From: Phytohabitans rumicis
GTDB lineage: Bacteria; Actinomycetota; Actinomycetes; Mycobacteriales; Micromonosporaceae
DNA length: 64,000 nucleotides
Reading direction: 5' to 3'
Assembly (NCBI RefSeq): GCF_011764445.1
Contig: NZ_BLPG01000001.1
Span: forward strand, 7,705,001-7,769,000
Shown: piece after piece, positions 1 through 7,422 of the stretch
Numbering within the stretch: position 1 is the first letter of the stretch
Layout of the letters: every line of letters begins with the position of its first letter
The notes under the pieces: generated by a model
Told to the model about the DNA's origin: nothing
Database searches by the model: none
What the model saw: only the letters and a program-made list of their open reading frames with translations
Made by a program: the position numbers and the translations under genes

Positions 1-799
1 GCCGGCCGCACACACAGGCGGGGCCGTCCGGCAGCACCTGGATGTGTCCGATGCCGCCGCTGAAACCTCGATTCCCGCGCAGCAGCCGGCCGTCGACGAC
101 CACGCCCGCGCCGATCGAGGCGCCGCCGGTCAGGTACGCCAGGTTCGTGGCCTCGGGGTACGGGCCGTACCGCTGCTCGGCGAGCACCGCGAGGTTTGCT
201 TCGTTGTCCACGGCGATGGCGTAACCCGGTTGGCGCAGCGCGGTCACCAGTTCGCCGCGCAGATCCATGTCACGCCAACCGAGGGTGGGGGAGCGGCGTA
301 CCACCCCATCCCCGTCGACCAGACCGGGTACGCCCACGGTGAGGCCGAGCACGTACCGGCCCTGGCTGGTGACGCGGGCCGCGGCGCGCCGGGCCAGCGT
401 GGAGATCGCCGCCACCGCCAGGCCGGGGGAGGCGGCGTGCTCGGCGAAGGACCGGTGCCAGGACAGCAGGCAGGTGCCCGGCAGGTCCACCGCCATCGCG
501 GTGAGGTGGTCGGAACCGACCGCGATCCCGATCGCCGCGTACGGCTCCCCGTCGAGGGCGAGCATGATGGCGGGGCGGCCGATGCGGTGGCCGCTGGGGC
601 CGGTCTCGCGCAGCAGCCGGCGCCGGATCAGGTCGCCGACGATGCTGGAGACGGTGGCCTTGTTCAGACCGGTGGCGGCGGCGATGTCGGCGCGGGAGCA
701 CGGGCCGTTGGCGCGTACGTGCCGCAGCACCACCGCGAGGTTGGTGGCCCGTACGTCTCCGAAGTCGACCGCGTGCGGGCTGGTGCGCATAGTGATCAT
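1..799 (-). CDS. ROK-family transcriptional regulator (C-terminus beyond window)
   Basis: The N-terminus holds a winged helix-turn-helix (SRADIAAATGLNKATVSSIV, about residues 35-55). A ROK sugar-kinase-like domain follows, with the GGASIGAGVVVDGRLLRG phosphate-binding region and the start of the zinc motif (CVCG) right at the window edge. The gene continues past base 1, so the last part is unseen. Two in-frame ATGs are possible (799 and 790). The start lies only 6 nt after the stop of the upstream permease, so it is the last gene of the binding-protein/permease operon. ROK regulators of this kind usually repress a neighbouring sugar uptake operon and respond to a sugar or sugar phosphate; that role is inferred from position. 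Confidence 0.9.
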   Translation of the reverse strand, partial: MITMRTSPHAVDFGDVRATNLAVVLRHVRANGPCSRADIAAATGLNKATVSSIVGDLIRRRLLRETGPSGHRIGRPAIMLALDGEPYAAIGIAVGSDHLTAMAVDLPGTCLLSWHRSFAEHAASPGLAVAAISTLARRAAARVTSQGRYVLGLTVGVPGLVDGDGVVRRSPTLGWRDMDLRGELVTALRQPGYAIAVDNEANLAVLAEQRYGPYPEATNLAYLTGGASIGAGVVVDGRLLRGNRGFSGGIGHIQVLPDGPACVCGR

Positions 800-805
800 G
801 TGGTG

Positions 806-1702
806 TCAGCCTTTGACCGCGCCGATGAGTACGCCCTTGATGAAGTGGCGCTGGATGAACGGGTAGACCGCGACGATGGGTGCGACCGTGAGGACGACGA
901 CGGCCATCTTGATCGCCTCGGTGGGTGGCATGGTGACGCCGACGTTGGCGCCGGACGTGTGCGGTGCCTGGCCGGCCAGCAGGTAGCTCTGCAGGACCCG
1001 CTGGATCGGGTACATGTCGTTGCGGTCGATGAACAGCAGCGCGTCGAACCAGACGTTCCAGTAGCCGACCGCGTAGAACAGGCCGACGACGGCGATGACC
1101 GCCTTGGACAGCGGTAGCACGATGCGGCTCAGGATCCGGAAGTCGCTGGCGCCGTCGATGCGGGCGCTGTCGAGCAGTTCCGCGGGGATGCCCTGGAAGA
1201 AGCCGCGGACGACGACGAGGTTGAACACGCTGATGGCCGGCGGCAGGATCAGCGCCCAGATGGTGTCTTTGAGGCCGAGGCCGGTGACCACCAGGTACTT
1301 GGGCACGAGCGGCGGGTAGACCAGGAACGGCAGCAGGAAGTAGCCGAGAAGCCAGCGGTAGCCGAGCGAGCGGGGGCGGGACAGGCCGTACGCGGCGAGC
1401 ACGGTGACGGCCAGCGCGACGGCGGTGCCGATGACGGTGACCAACGTGCTGATCCACATCGCCCGGGTCACCGCGCCGCCGGCGAAGATGGTCTCGTACG
1501 CCGAGGCGTCGATTCCTCGGGGAATGACCACGAACCCACCGGCCCGCGCGATGGTCTCGCGAGAGGACAGGCTGGTCACGAGGATCACCCACAGTGGAAA
1601 CAGCACGCCCAGCACCAGCAGGGTGAGCACGATGGCCTTGAGGACCTGGCCGATCCGTGTCGGTTGCTCTTCCCAGACCGGACGGCGGGTGGTGGCTGTC
1701 AC
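806..1702 (-). CDS. Carbohydrate ABC transporter permease (LplC/MalG type)
   Basis: This is a 298-residue inner-membrane permease with a cytoplasmic N-terminus, a first hydrophobic segment (IVLTLLVLGVLFPLWVILV) and about six membrane spans. The loop that docks the ATPase is clear: ARIDGASDFRILSRIVLPLS, in the C-terminal half. The GTG start overlaps the upstream permease stop by 4 nt (GTGA), which fixes the start and implies translational coupling. It pairs with the permease at 1699-2640. No ATPase gene is in the operon; actinobacteria commonly share one MsiK-type ATPase between several sugar importers. The substrate cannot be read from sequence. Confidence 0.92.
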   Translation of the reverse strand: MTATTRRPVWEEQPTRIGQVLKAIVLTLLVLGVLFPLWVILVTSLSSRETIARAGGFVVIPRGIDASAYETIFAGGAVTRAMWISTLVTVIGTAVALAVTVLAAYGLSRPRSLGYRWLLGYFLLPFLVYPPLVPKYLVVTGLGLKDTIWALILPPAISVFNLVVVRGFFQGIPAELLDSARIDGASDFRILSRIVLPLSKAVIAVVGLFYAVGYWNVWFDALLFIDRNDMYPIQRVLQSYLLAGQAPHTSGANVGVTMPPTEAIKMAVVVLTVAPIVAVYPFIQRHFIKGVLIGAVKG

Positions 1703-2640
1703 TTCGAGTAGATCCCTTGTTCGCCGAGCTTGTGCGCCACCTTGTTGGCGGCCAGGATCAGGCACAGGCCGATCGCGGCCTTGAACAGGCCGGCCGCGGC
1801 GCCGTAGCCGTAGTTGCCGGTGGCGATGGAGAAGTAGTAGACGAAGGTGTCGAGCACCTCCGACGCCTCCCGACCCACCGCGTCGCGCTGCAGGATGAAC
1901 TGTTCGAAGCCGACCGACAGCGCGTCGCCGAGGCGGAGGATCAGCAGCAGCACGATCACCGGGCGCAGGCCGGGCAGCGTGATGTGCCACAGCCGTCGCC
2001 ACCGCCCGGCGCCGTCCGCGGCGGCCGCCTCGTACAGGTTCTGGTCGATAGTGGACAGTGCGGCGAGGAACACGATGGTGCCCCAGCCGATGTCCTTCCA
2101 CAACGCCTCCGCGGTGACCAGGAGGATGAACGTGTCCGGATTGGTCATGACGTTCCACGGCTCGAGCCCGGCGTCGCGCATCGTCTGGGCCAGCAGCCCG
2201 GCGCCGCCGAGCATCTGCACGAAGAACGTCACCACCAGCACCCAGCTGAAGAAGTGCGGCAGGTACACGACGGTCTGGATGAAGCCGCGCAGCCGGCTGG
2301 ACAGCAGGTTGTGCAACATGATCGCCAGGGCGATCGGCAGCGGGAAGAAAAAGACGATCTGGAACGCGGTGATCGTGAGCGTGTTGCGGAACGCGTGCCA
2401 GAACGCCGGGTCCTCGAACAGCAGCTGGAACTGGCCGAAGCCGATCCAGTTGCTGTGCAGGAACGCCTCCAGCGGATTGCTGCCGACGTACGGGTTGTAG
2501 TCCTGGAACGCGATGACGTTGCCGAGGATCGGCACGTAGCTGAAGACCAGCAGGATGAGGAAGCCGGGCACCAGCATCACCAGCAGTTGCCAGTCGCGCC
2601 GCAGGCGTACCCGCAGCGGCTGGCGCCGGCTCCCACTCAT
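1699..2640 (-). CDS. Sugar ABC transporter permease (LplB/MalF type)
   Basis: A 313-residue permease with about six membrane helices; the first is LLVMLVPGFLILLVFSYVPI near residues 19-38. The ATPase-docking motif reads YEAAAADGAGRWRRLWHITL. It is most like the LplB/YtcP group that works with large LplA-type binding proteins, and the binding protein beside it is of that type. The ATG overlaps the binding-protein stop by 4 nt (ATGA) and its own stop overlaps the next permease start by 4 nt, so all three genes are translationally coupled. Confidence 0.92.
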   Translation of the reverse strand: MSGSRRQPLRVRLRRDWQLLVMLVPGFLILLVFSYVPILGNVIAFQDYNPYVGSNPLEAFLHSNWIGFGQFQLLFEDPAFWHAFRNTLTITAFQIVFFFPLPIALAIMLHNLLSSRLRGFIQTVVYLPHFFSWVLVVTFFVQMLGGAGLLAQTMRDAGLEPWNVMTNPDTFILLVTAEALWKDIGWGTIVFLAALSTIDQNLYEAAAADGAGRWRRLWHITLPGLRPVIVLLLILRLGDALSVGFEQFILQRDAVGREASEVLDTFVYYFSIATGNYGYGAAAGLFKAAIGLCLILAANKVAHKLGEQGIYSK

Positions 2641-4295
2641 CGTCCGGCCTCGGACAGCGCCTTCGCCAGCAGTTGCCGCGCCTCCTCGCCGCCGTTGGCC
2701 TTCCACTCCTGCACAATGGAGTCCACATCGGACACCGGTCGGCGGCCGCGCACGACGTCGGTGAACTTCTCCTCGGCCGGTACGGCAAATCCCTTGAACG
2801 CGGCCGGCATCTCCAGCTTCAGCCCGTCCCACGGGTCCGGCTCGAGGTACTTGACCGTCTCGTTCGACCAGGTGAGCAGGTCCGGCACGAAGTGCGGGGT
2901 GTCGGGGAACGGCCCGATGACCGGGTTGCGGCCACTGATGAAGAAGTACTGGTTGGCGATCTCCTTGAAGGCCAGGTCGGTCTTGACCGGTCCGCCCGGG
3001 GTCTTGGTGTGGTGCTTGCCTTCCACGCCGTAGTCGCGCAGCTGCGCCTCCTGAGATCCCAGCGGGGCGGAACACCAGTTGATGATCCGCAGCAGCTCCT
3101 CGATCCGCTCCTTGCCGACGCCCTTCTTGACGAAGGTGTAGGAAATCGGCTCGTCGGCGCGCCACATCAGGGGATCGCCACCGGCGGCGGAGAAGACCGG
3201 CACCGGCTGGATGTTCAGCTTCGGGTTCACCTTCTGGTGCTCGGCCTGGGCGCCCTGCCAGAAGCCCACGCCGGCCTGCTTGAAGATGATGCTGCCGGCC
3301 TGCGCGAACAACAGGTTGGCGTCGGCGCCCTTGCTGGCGACGACGTCCGGGTGGACCAGGCCGTCCTTGTAGATCTTGGCCATGGCCTCGAGCGCCTGGC
3401 GGTACTCCGGTGTCTCGTACTTGAACTCGGGCGTCTTATCGGCCTTGAGCCGCCAGCCCTGCTTCGAGCCGGGCACCTTGTGGTAAATCTGGATCATTGC
3501 GAAGACGTCGTCGAACGCCCACACCTTCTTGGCCGGGTCGGTGACCTCCTTGGCCACGGTCAGCAGCTCGTCCAGGCTCTTCGGCATCGTCAGGCCGCGG
3601 GCGTCCAGTAGGTCCTTGCGGGTGAACAGCGCCCACGGGAACGGGCCTTCGCTGGGGTTGGGCACCGCGTACAGCCGCTGGTTCCAGATCGCGTTGCGCC
3701 AAGCGCCGGTCGGGAACGTCGCGAGCATCGGGTACGCGTTGACCGCGTCGCCCTTGACGTAGTCGGTGAGGTCCTCGAAGAGCACCTTGGCGGCCTCGTC
3801 GAAGCGGGGGATCTTCCCCACCTCCCAGCCCGGTACGCACAGCAGCTCGGGTACGTCGCGGGCGCCGAACATCGCGTTGAGCTTGTCCGCGTACGTGTTG
3901 CCGTCCTGGATGGTGAAGTTGACCGGTGTGCCCAGCTCGGCGTTGACCGCTTGCAGGTAGGCGCTCTGCTGGTAGCCGGGCGGGGCGGGACCCCACACCG
4001 GCGTCATCGCGGTCACGGCCTTTCCGCTGGTACCGGGCTTGTCGGTGATCGCGTCGACGAGCGTGCCGGGGTATTTGACGTAGCCGTCGGGCACCGGACG
4101 GGTGCCCTTGACGTCCGGGGAGATGCCCAGCGCCGGGTCCTTCTGCGCCGGCAGGAGGCCGGCGAACTTGTCCAGGTTCGCTGCCGCACCGGTGCCGGCC
4201 GGCTTCTCGCTGCATCCCGCCAGCAGCGGTCCGCCGGCGGTCGCCGCGGCGCCCAGGCCGAGGAGGCCCAGGAAGTTCCGCCGTGAAGTGGTCAT
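2637..4295 (-). CDS. Extracellular sugar-binding lipoprotein (LplA-like, family 1)
   Basis: A 552-residue substrate-binding protein of a sugar importer. The N-terminus combines a twin-arginine-like signal (TTSRRNFLGLLGLG) with a lipobox (LLAGC, Cys28), so it should be exported folded and anchored to the outer face of the membrane. Its length suits the LplA subgroup (about 500-560 residues), longer than maltose-type binding proteins. An AAAGGA ribosome site lies 6 nt before the ATG. It is the first gene of a four-gene operon ending in a ROK regulator. The ligand is unknown; an oligosaccharide is the usual guess for this family. Confidence 0.93.
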   Translation of the reverse strand: MTTSRRNFLGLLGLGAAATAGGPLLAGCSEKPAGTGAAANLDKFAGLLPAQKDPALGISPDVKGTRPVPDGYVKYPGTLVDAITDKPGTSGKAVTAMTPVWGPAPPGYQQSAYLQAVNAELGTPVNFTIQDGNTYADKLNAMFGARDVPELLCVPGWEVGKIPRFDEAAKVLFEDLTDYVKGDAVNAYPMLATFPTGAWRNAIWNQRLYAVPNPSEGPFPWALFTRKDLLDARGLTMPKSLDELLTVAKEVTDPAKKVWAFDDVFAMIQIYHKVPGSKQGWRLKADKTPEFKYETPEYRQALEAMAKIYKDGLVHPDVVASKGADANLLFAQAGSIIFKQAGVGFWQGAQAEHQKVNPKLNIQPVPVFSAAGGDPLMWRADEPISYTFVKKGVGKERIEELLRIINWCSAPLGSQEAQLRDYGVEGKHHTKTPGGPVKTDLAFKEIANQYFFISGRNPVIGPFPDTPHFVPDLLTWSNETVKYLEPDPWDGLKLEMPAAFKGFAVPAEEKFTDVVRGRRPVSDVDSIVQEWKANGGEEARQLLAKALSEAGR

Positions 4296-4330
4296 CGCTG
4301 TCCTTTCGAAGAGGTCACACGGGTGTGCTA

Positions 4331-4344
4331 TCGAACCGATTCGA
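4331..4344. promoter_or_regulatory. Imperfect palindrome upstream of the binding-protein operon
   Basis: TCGAACCGATTCGA matches its own reverse complement at 12 of 14 positions and lies 36 bp before the start of the binding-protein gene at 4295. Size and symmetry suit a LacI- or ROK-type operator. The regulator is not known; both the ROK gene at the operon end and the adjacent LacI gene are candidates. Confidence 0.35.
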
Positions 4345-4393
4345 ACCGCGGGACGTCGTTCCCTCGCAGGATCGTGAACTGAGCTGAGCTTTA

Positions 4394-4403
4394 GAAACTT
4401 TCG
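4394..4403. promoter_or_regulatory. GAAACTTTCG box, LacI-operator-like
   Basis: GAAACTTTCG resembles the GAAA-N-TTTC operators bound by several actinobacterial LacI-family repressors of glycoside use. It lies in the only AT-richer part of the 200-bp gap between the binding-protein gene and the LacI gene, about 100 bp upstream of the former. It is a short motif, so chance occurrence is possible. Confidence 0.3.
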
Positions 4404-4495
4404 CTAATGAGGCGGAAATTTAGCACGCGTCAGCATCGAAAGCCATACGTGAATCGATGAGATGGCCGCGCCGTCGCCGCGGCGACGCTCCGCTA

Positions 4496-5536
4496 CTACG
4501 CCGGAGGCGGAGCGGTCGTGCGGCGGGTGACCAGCGTGGGGGAGAGCTTGATCTGGGTGGCTGGCCGCTGGCGGTCGGCGATGCGGTCTAGCAGGAGACG
4601 GGCGGCGTTCCTCCCGATCTGATGGCCGGCCTGGTCGACGCTGGTCAGCGAGATGGGGCGGAAGGCGGCGAAGGTGGTGTTGTCGTAGGCGGCGACGGAG
4701 ATGTCCTCGGGGACGCGCAGGCCGGCCTCGGCGATCGCGTCGAGGGCGCCCATGGCGACGATGTCGGCGCCGGCGAAGATGGCGGTGGGCCGTACGGGCC
4801 GGGCGAGCAGTTGCTGGGCGCCGAGGTAGCCGCCTTCTTGGGTGTAGCTGGTGGAGGCGATGTCGATCTCGCCGGCCAGGCCGCGGGCACGCATGGCGTG
4901 CTGGTAGCCGTCGGCGCGGATCGCGTTGGGCATTTCGGCGAGACGGTCGGGGTCGGTCTCGTGGTGCTCGATGTGCGCGATCCGCCGGTGGCCGAGGTCG
5001 GCGAGGTGGTCGACGACGAGGCCGGCGCCGGCGAAGTCGTCGTCCGCCACGGTGTCGTAGGTCGCGGAGCGTCCGTGCCGGCCGACGACGACGGTGGGCA
5101 CGGTACGGGCGACGTGTTCGAGATGCGCGCGCGAGGAGACCGGCGCGATGAGGATCATCCCGTCCATGCTGCGGTCGATCATGGCGTGGGTGACCTTGGC
5201 CTCGGCCTCCTCGCCGTTGCAGCCGGGTCCGAGGAGCACCTGGTAGTCGGTGTCCGCGAGGTGGTCGTTGAGGCCGTCGAGGATCTCGGCGAAGAACGGG
5301 TTGCGGATGTCGGGCAGCATCACGCCGATGGTGTACGTCTGACCCCGCATGCCCCGCGCGGCGGCGCTGGGCCGGTAGCCGAGTTCGGCGATCGCCTGGC
5401 GCACCTTGGCCTGCATCGTCGGGCTGACCCCGTAGGCGTTGCGCAGCACCTTGGAGACGGCGGTCGTGGAGACCCGGGCGTGCTGCGCGACGTCGACGAT
5501 GGTGATGCGTCGCGACGGTGCTGGCGGCTTGTCCAT
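4496..5536 (-). CDS. LacI-family transcriptional repressor
   Basis: A 346-residue protein with the classic LacI N-terminal helix-turn-helix (ITIVDVAQHARVSTTAVSKV) and hinge helix (RPSAAARGMRGQ), then a periplasmic-binding-like sugar domain (IGVMLPDIRNPFFAEILDG onward). The ATG at 5536 gives the normal short N-terminus; the frame stays open further upstream, but that part shows no conserved sequence. It is divergent from the rhamnoside operon that begins at 5670. The shared upstream region holds three palindromes centred on AACGTT, the usual core for this family. It most likely represses both that operon and itself, with a rhamnose-containing sugar or its breakdown product as inducer (inferred from the neighbours). 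Confidence 0.93.
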   Translation of the reverse strand: MDKPPAPSRRITIVDVAQHARVSTTAVSKVLRNAYGVSPTMQAKVRQAIAELGYRPSAAARGMRGQTYTIGVMLPDIRNPFFAEILDGLNDHLADTDYQVLLGPGCNGEEAEAKVTHAMIDRSMDGMILIAPVSSRAHLEHVARTVPTVVVGRHGRSATYDTVADDDFAGAGLVVDHLADLGHRRIAHIEHHETDPDRLAEMPNAIRADGYQHAMRARGLAGEIDIASTSYTQEGGYLGAQQLLARPVRPTAIFAGADIVAMGALDAIAEAGLRVPEDISVAAYDNTTFAAFRPISLTSVDQAGHQIGRNAARLLLDRIADRQRPATQIKLSPTLVTRRTTAPPPA

Positions 5537-5550
5537 CCGGCCTTTCCTTC

Positions 5551-5564
5551 GATGCCTCGTGGGG
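5551..5564. promoter_or_regulatory. LacI-type operator 1
   Basis: GGGGAACGTTGCCC is a near-palindrome with an AACGTT centre, 15 bp upstream of the LacI gene start. Binding here would block transcription of the repressor gene itself. Confidence 0.55.
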
Positions 5565-5594
5565 AACGTTGCCCGAGTGTAGACCTTGCCGCTC

Positions 5595-5623
5595 TTGACG
5601 TCGGAACGGTGACCTCCTAGGGT
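5595..5623 (+). promoter_or_regulatory. Sigma-70-like promoter of the rhamnoside operon
   Basis: A TTGACG -35 box (5595-5600), exactly 17 bp of spacer and a TAGGGT -10 box (5618-5623). The expected start of transcription, near 5630, falls just ahead of operator 2. Confidence 0.6.
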
Positions 5624-5637
5624 CAGGCGAAATATTT

Positions 5638-5651
5638 GGGAAACGTTACCC
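5638..5651. promoter_or_regulatory. LacI-type operator 2
   Basis: GGGAAACGTTACCC matches its reverse complement at 12 of 14 bases and lies just downstream of the predicted -10 box. A third, shorter relative (TGAAACGTTCCA, 5671-5682) overlaps the start codon of the first permease. Three sites about 87 and 33 bp apart would allow looping by a tetrameric or paired repressor. Confidence 0.55.
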
Positions 5652-5669
5652 ATTCGGCGGGACACATAG

Positions 5670-6563
5670 ATGAAACGTTCCAAGAGAGACGGACGGAGCA
5701 CGGCGCCGCCGTGGTGGTTCGCGGCGCCGGCGATGTTGCTGTTCGCTTTCGTGGTTTTGGTGCCCAGCGCGCGGGGCGTGTACTACGCCTTTACCGACTG
5801 GGACGGTCTGAGCCCGGACTTCTCGTTCGTCGGGCTCGGCAACTTCGCCGACATGGCGCGTGACCCGGACGCGCGGCAGGCGGTCTGGCACACGCTGGTG
5901 ATCGCCGTGGCCATCACCGTCATCCAGAACGGATTCGGGCTGCTGCTCGCGCTCGGCGTCAACAGCATGATCAAGTCTCGAAACCTGCTGCGGGTGCTGC
6001 TGTTCGCGCCAGCGGTGGTGACCCCGATCGTGACAGCGTACCTGTGGCGGAACCTGCTGGGTCCCGATGGCGCGGTCAACAGCCTGTTCGGCGCGGTCGG
6101 GCTGGACTCGTGGCAGCAGGACTGGCTGGGGGACCCGCAACTGGCGCTGTGGTCGATCGTCGGCGTGATCGTGTGGCAGTTCGGCGGCTATTCGATGGTC
6201 ATCTTCCTGGCCGGGCTGCAATCGGTGCCCAAGGAGATCTACGAGGCCGCGGCGATCGACGGCACCGGGCCGGTGCGGCGGTTCTGGTCGGTGACCCGTC
6301 CGCTGCTGGCGCCGGCGTTCACCATCAACCTGATGCTGTCGATCATCGGCGGGATCAAGCTGTTCGACCAGGTGTACGCGCTGACCGGGGGCGGGCCGGG
6401 GCACGCCACCGACACCATCTCCACGCTCATCTACAAGGACGCGTTCACGCTGGGCGAGTTCGGCTACAGCATCGCCCTCGCCGTGGTGTTGACGATCATC
6501 GTGGCGGTCGCCTCGACCAGCCAGTACTTCGTGCTGGCCCGCAACGAGAGGGCGGCGTCGTGA
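5670..6563 (+). CDS. Sugar ABC transporter permease (MalF type)
   Basis: A 297-residue permease with about six membrane helices. The first is WWFAAPAMLLFAFVVLVP at residues 14-31. The ATPase-docking motif reads YEAAAIDGTGPVRRFWSVTR. It is the first gene of the operon under the LacI-type operators. Its stop overlaps the GTG of the partner permease by 4 nt (GTGA). As with the left-hand importer, no ATPase gene accompanies it. Neighbouring rhamnosidases suggest a rhamnose-containing oligosaccharide or glycoside as substrate. Confidence 0.92.
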   Translation: MKRSKRDGRSTAPPWWFAAPAMLLFAFVVLVPSARGVYYAFTDWDGLSPDFSFVGLGNFADMARDPDARQAVWHTLVIAVAITVIQNGFGLLLALGVNSMIKSRNLLRVLLFAPAVVTPIVTAYLWRNLLGPDGAVNSLFGAVGLDSWQQDWLGDPQLALWSIVGVIVWQFGGYSMVIFLAGLQSVPKEIYEAAAIDGTGPVRRFWSVTRPLLAPAFTINLMLSIIGGIKLFDQVYALTGGGPGHATDTISTLIYKDAFTLGEFGYSIALAVVLTIIVAVASTSQYFVLARNERAAS

Positions 6564-7381
6564 ACCGGTACCGCTGGCGCACCTTCGCCCTGGAGATGGT
6601 GATGATCGCCGCCGCCGTGGTGGTCGCCTTCCCGGTGTACGTGCTGGTCAACCTGGCGATCCGGCCGCCGTCGGACAACTCCTCGCCGATCCGGCCGACG
6701 GTCAGGCCCACATTGGACAACTTCACCCAGGCATGGCAGGAAGGCGGGCTCGGCGGCGCACTGGTCAACAGCGTGCTGGTGACCGCCGGCAGCGTTCTCA
6801 TCGTCCTGGCGGTCTCGTCGCTGGCCGCGTACCCGATCGCCCGCGCCACCGCGCGCTGGTCACGCGGGATGTTCCTGCTGATCATGTTGGGGCTGATCCT
6901 GCCGTTCCAGCTCGCGGCCCTGCCGCTGTACCAGACGATGCGCGACCTCGGCCTGCTCGGCACGGTATGGGCGCTGATCCTGTTCTACTCCGGCCTGCAG
7001 GTGCCCTTCACCACGTTCCTCTACATCGGATTCATACGCGCCCTACCGCGCGACTTCGAGGACGCCGCACTGATCGACGGATGCCGGCCACTGGAGGCGT
7101 TCCGGTACATCGTCTTTCCCATGCTCAAGCCGATCACGGTGACCGCGTTGGTGCTCAACGCGATCGCGGTGTGGAACGACTTCTTCACCCCGCTGCTGTA
7201 CCTGTCCGGCAGCGACCAGCAGACCGTGCCGGTCGCCCTCGCGGGGTTCGTGGGCCAGTTCGTGTCGGACTGGAACCTCATCTTCGCCGCGCTGGTGATC
7301 AGCATCGTGCCGATCCTGGCCGTCTACTTCGCGCTGCAACGCAGCATCATCAACGGCTTCGCCGGAGGGCTCAAGGGATGA
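6560..7381 (+). CDS. Carbohydrate ABC transporter permease (MalG type)
   Basis: A 273-residue permease starting at a GTG that overlaps the previous stop (GTGA). Membrane segments include LEMVMIAAAVVVAFPVYVLV near the N-terminus. The docking motif is FEDAALIDGCRPLEAFRYIV. The C-terminal RSIINGFAGGLKG is typical of the family. The DNA encoding this tail has been tandemly duplicated across the junction with the next gene (see 7339-7422), but the permease itself is intact. Confidence 0.92.
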   Translation: MNRYRWRTFALEMVMIAAAVVVAFPVYVLVNLAIRPPSDNSSPIRPTVRPTLDNFTQAWQEGGLGGALVNSVLVTAGSVLIVLAVSSLAAYPIARATARWSRGMFLLIMLGLILPFQLAALPLYQTMRDLGLLGTVWALILFYSGLQVPFTTFLYIGFIRALPRDFEDAALIDGCRPLEAFRYIVFPMLKPITVTALVLNAIAVWNDFFTPLLYLSGSDQQTVPVALAGFVGQFVSDWNLIFAALVISIVPILAVYFALQRSIINGFAGGLKG

Positions 7382-7422
7382 CGCAGCATCATCAACGGCT
7401 TCGCCGGAGGGCACAAAGGATG
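7339..7422 (+). repeat. 42-bp tandem duplication of a gene junction
   Basis: Two head-to-tail copies of 42 bp (7339-7380 and 7381-7422) differ at only two positions (CTCAAGGG versus CACAAAGG near the 3' end). Each copy carries the permease tail codons, a GGAGGG ribosome site and an ATG. Since 42 is a multiple of three, the two ATGs are in the same frame, so the rhamnosidase has two complete translation starts: 7378 (ATGA overlap with the permease stop) and 7420. Confidence 0.95.
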
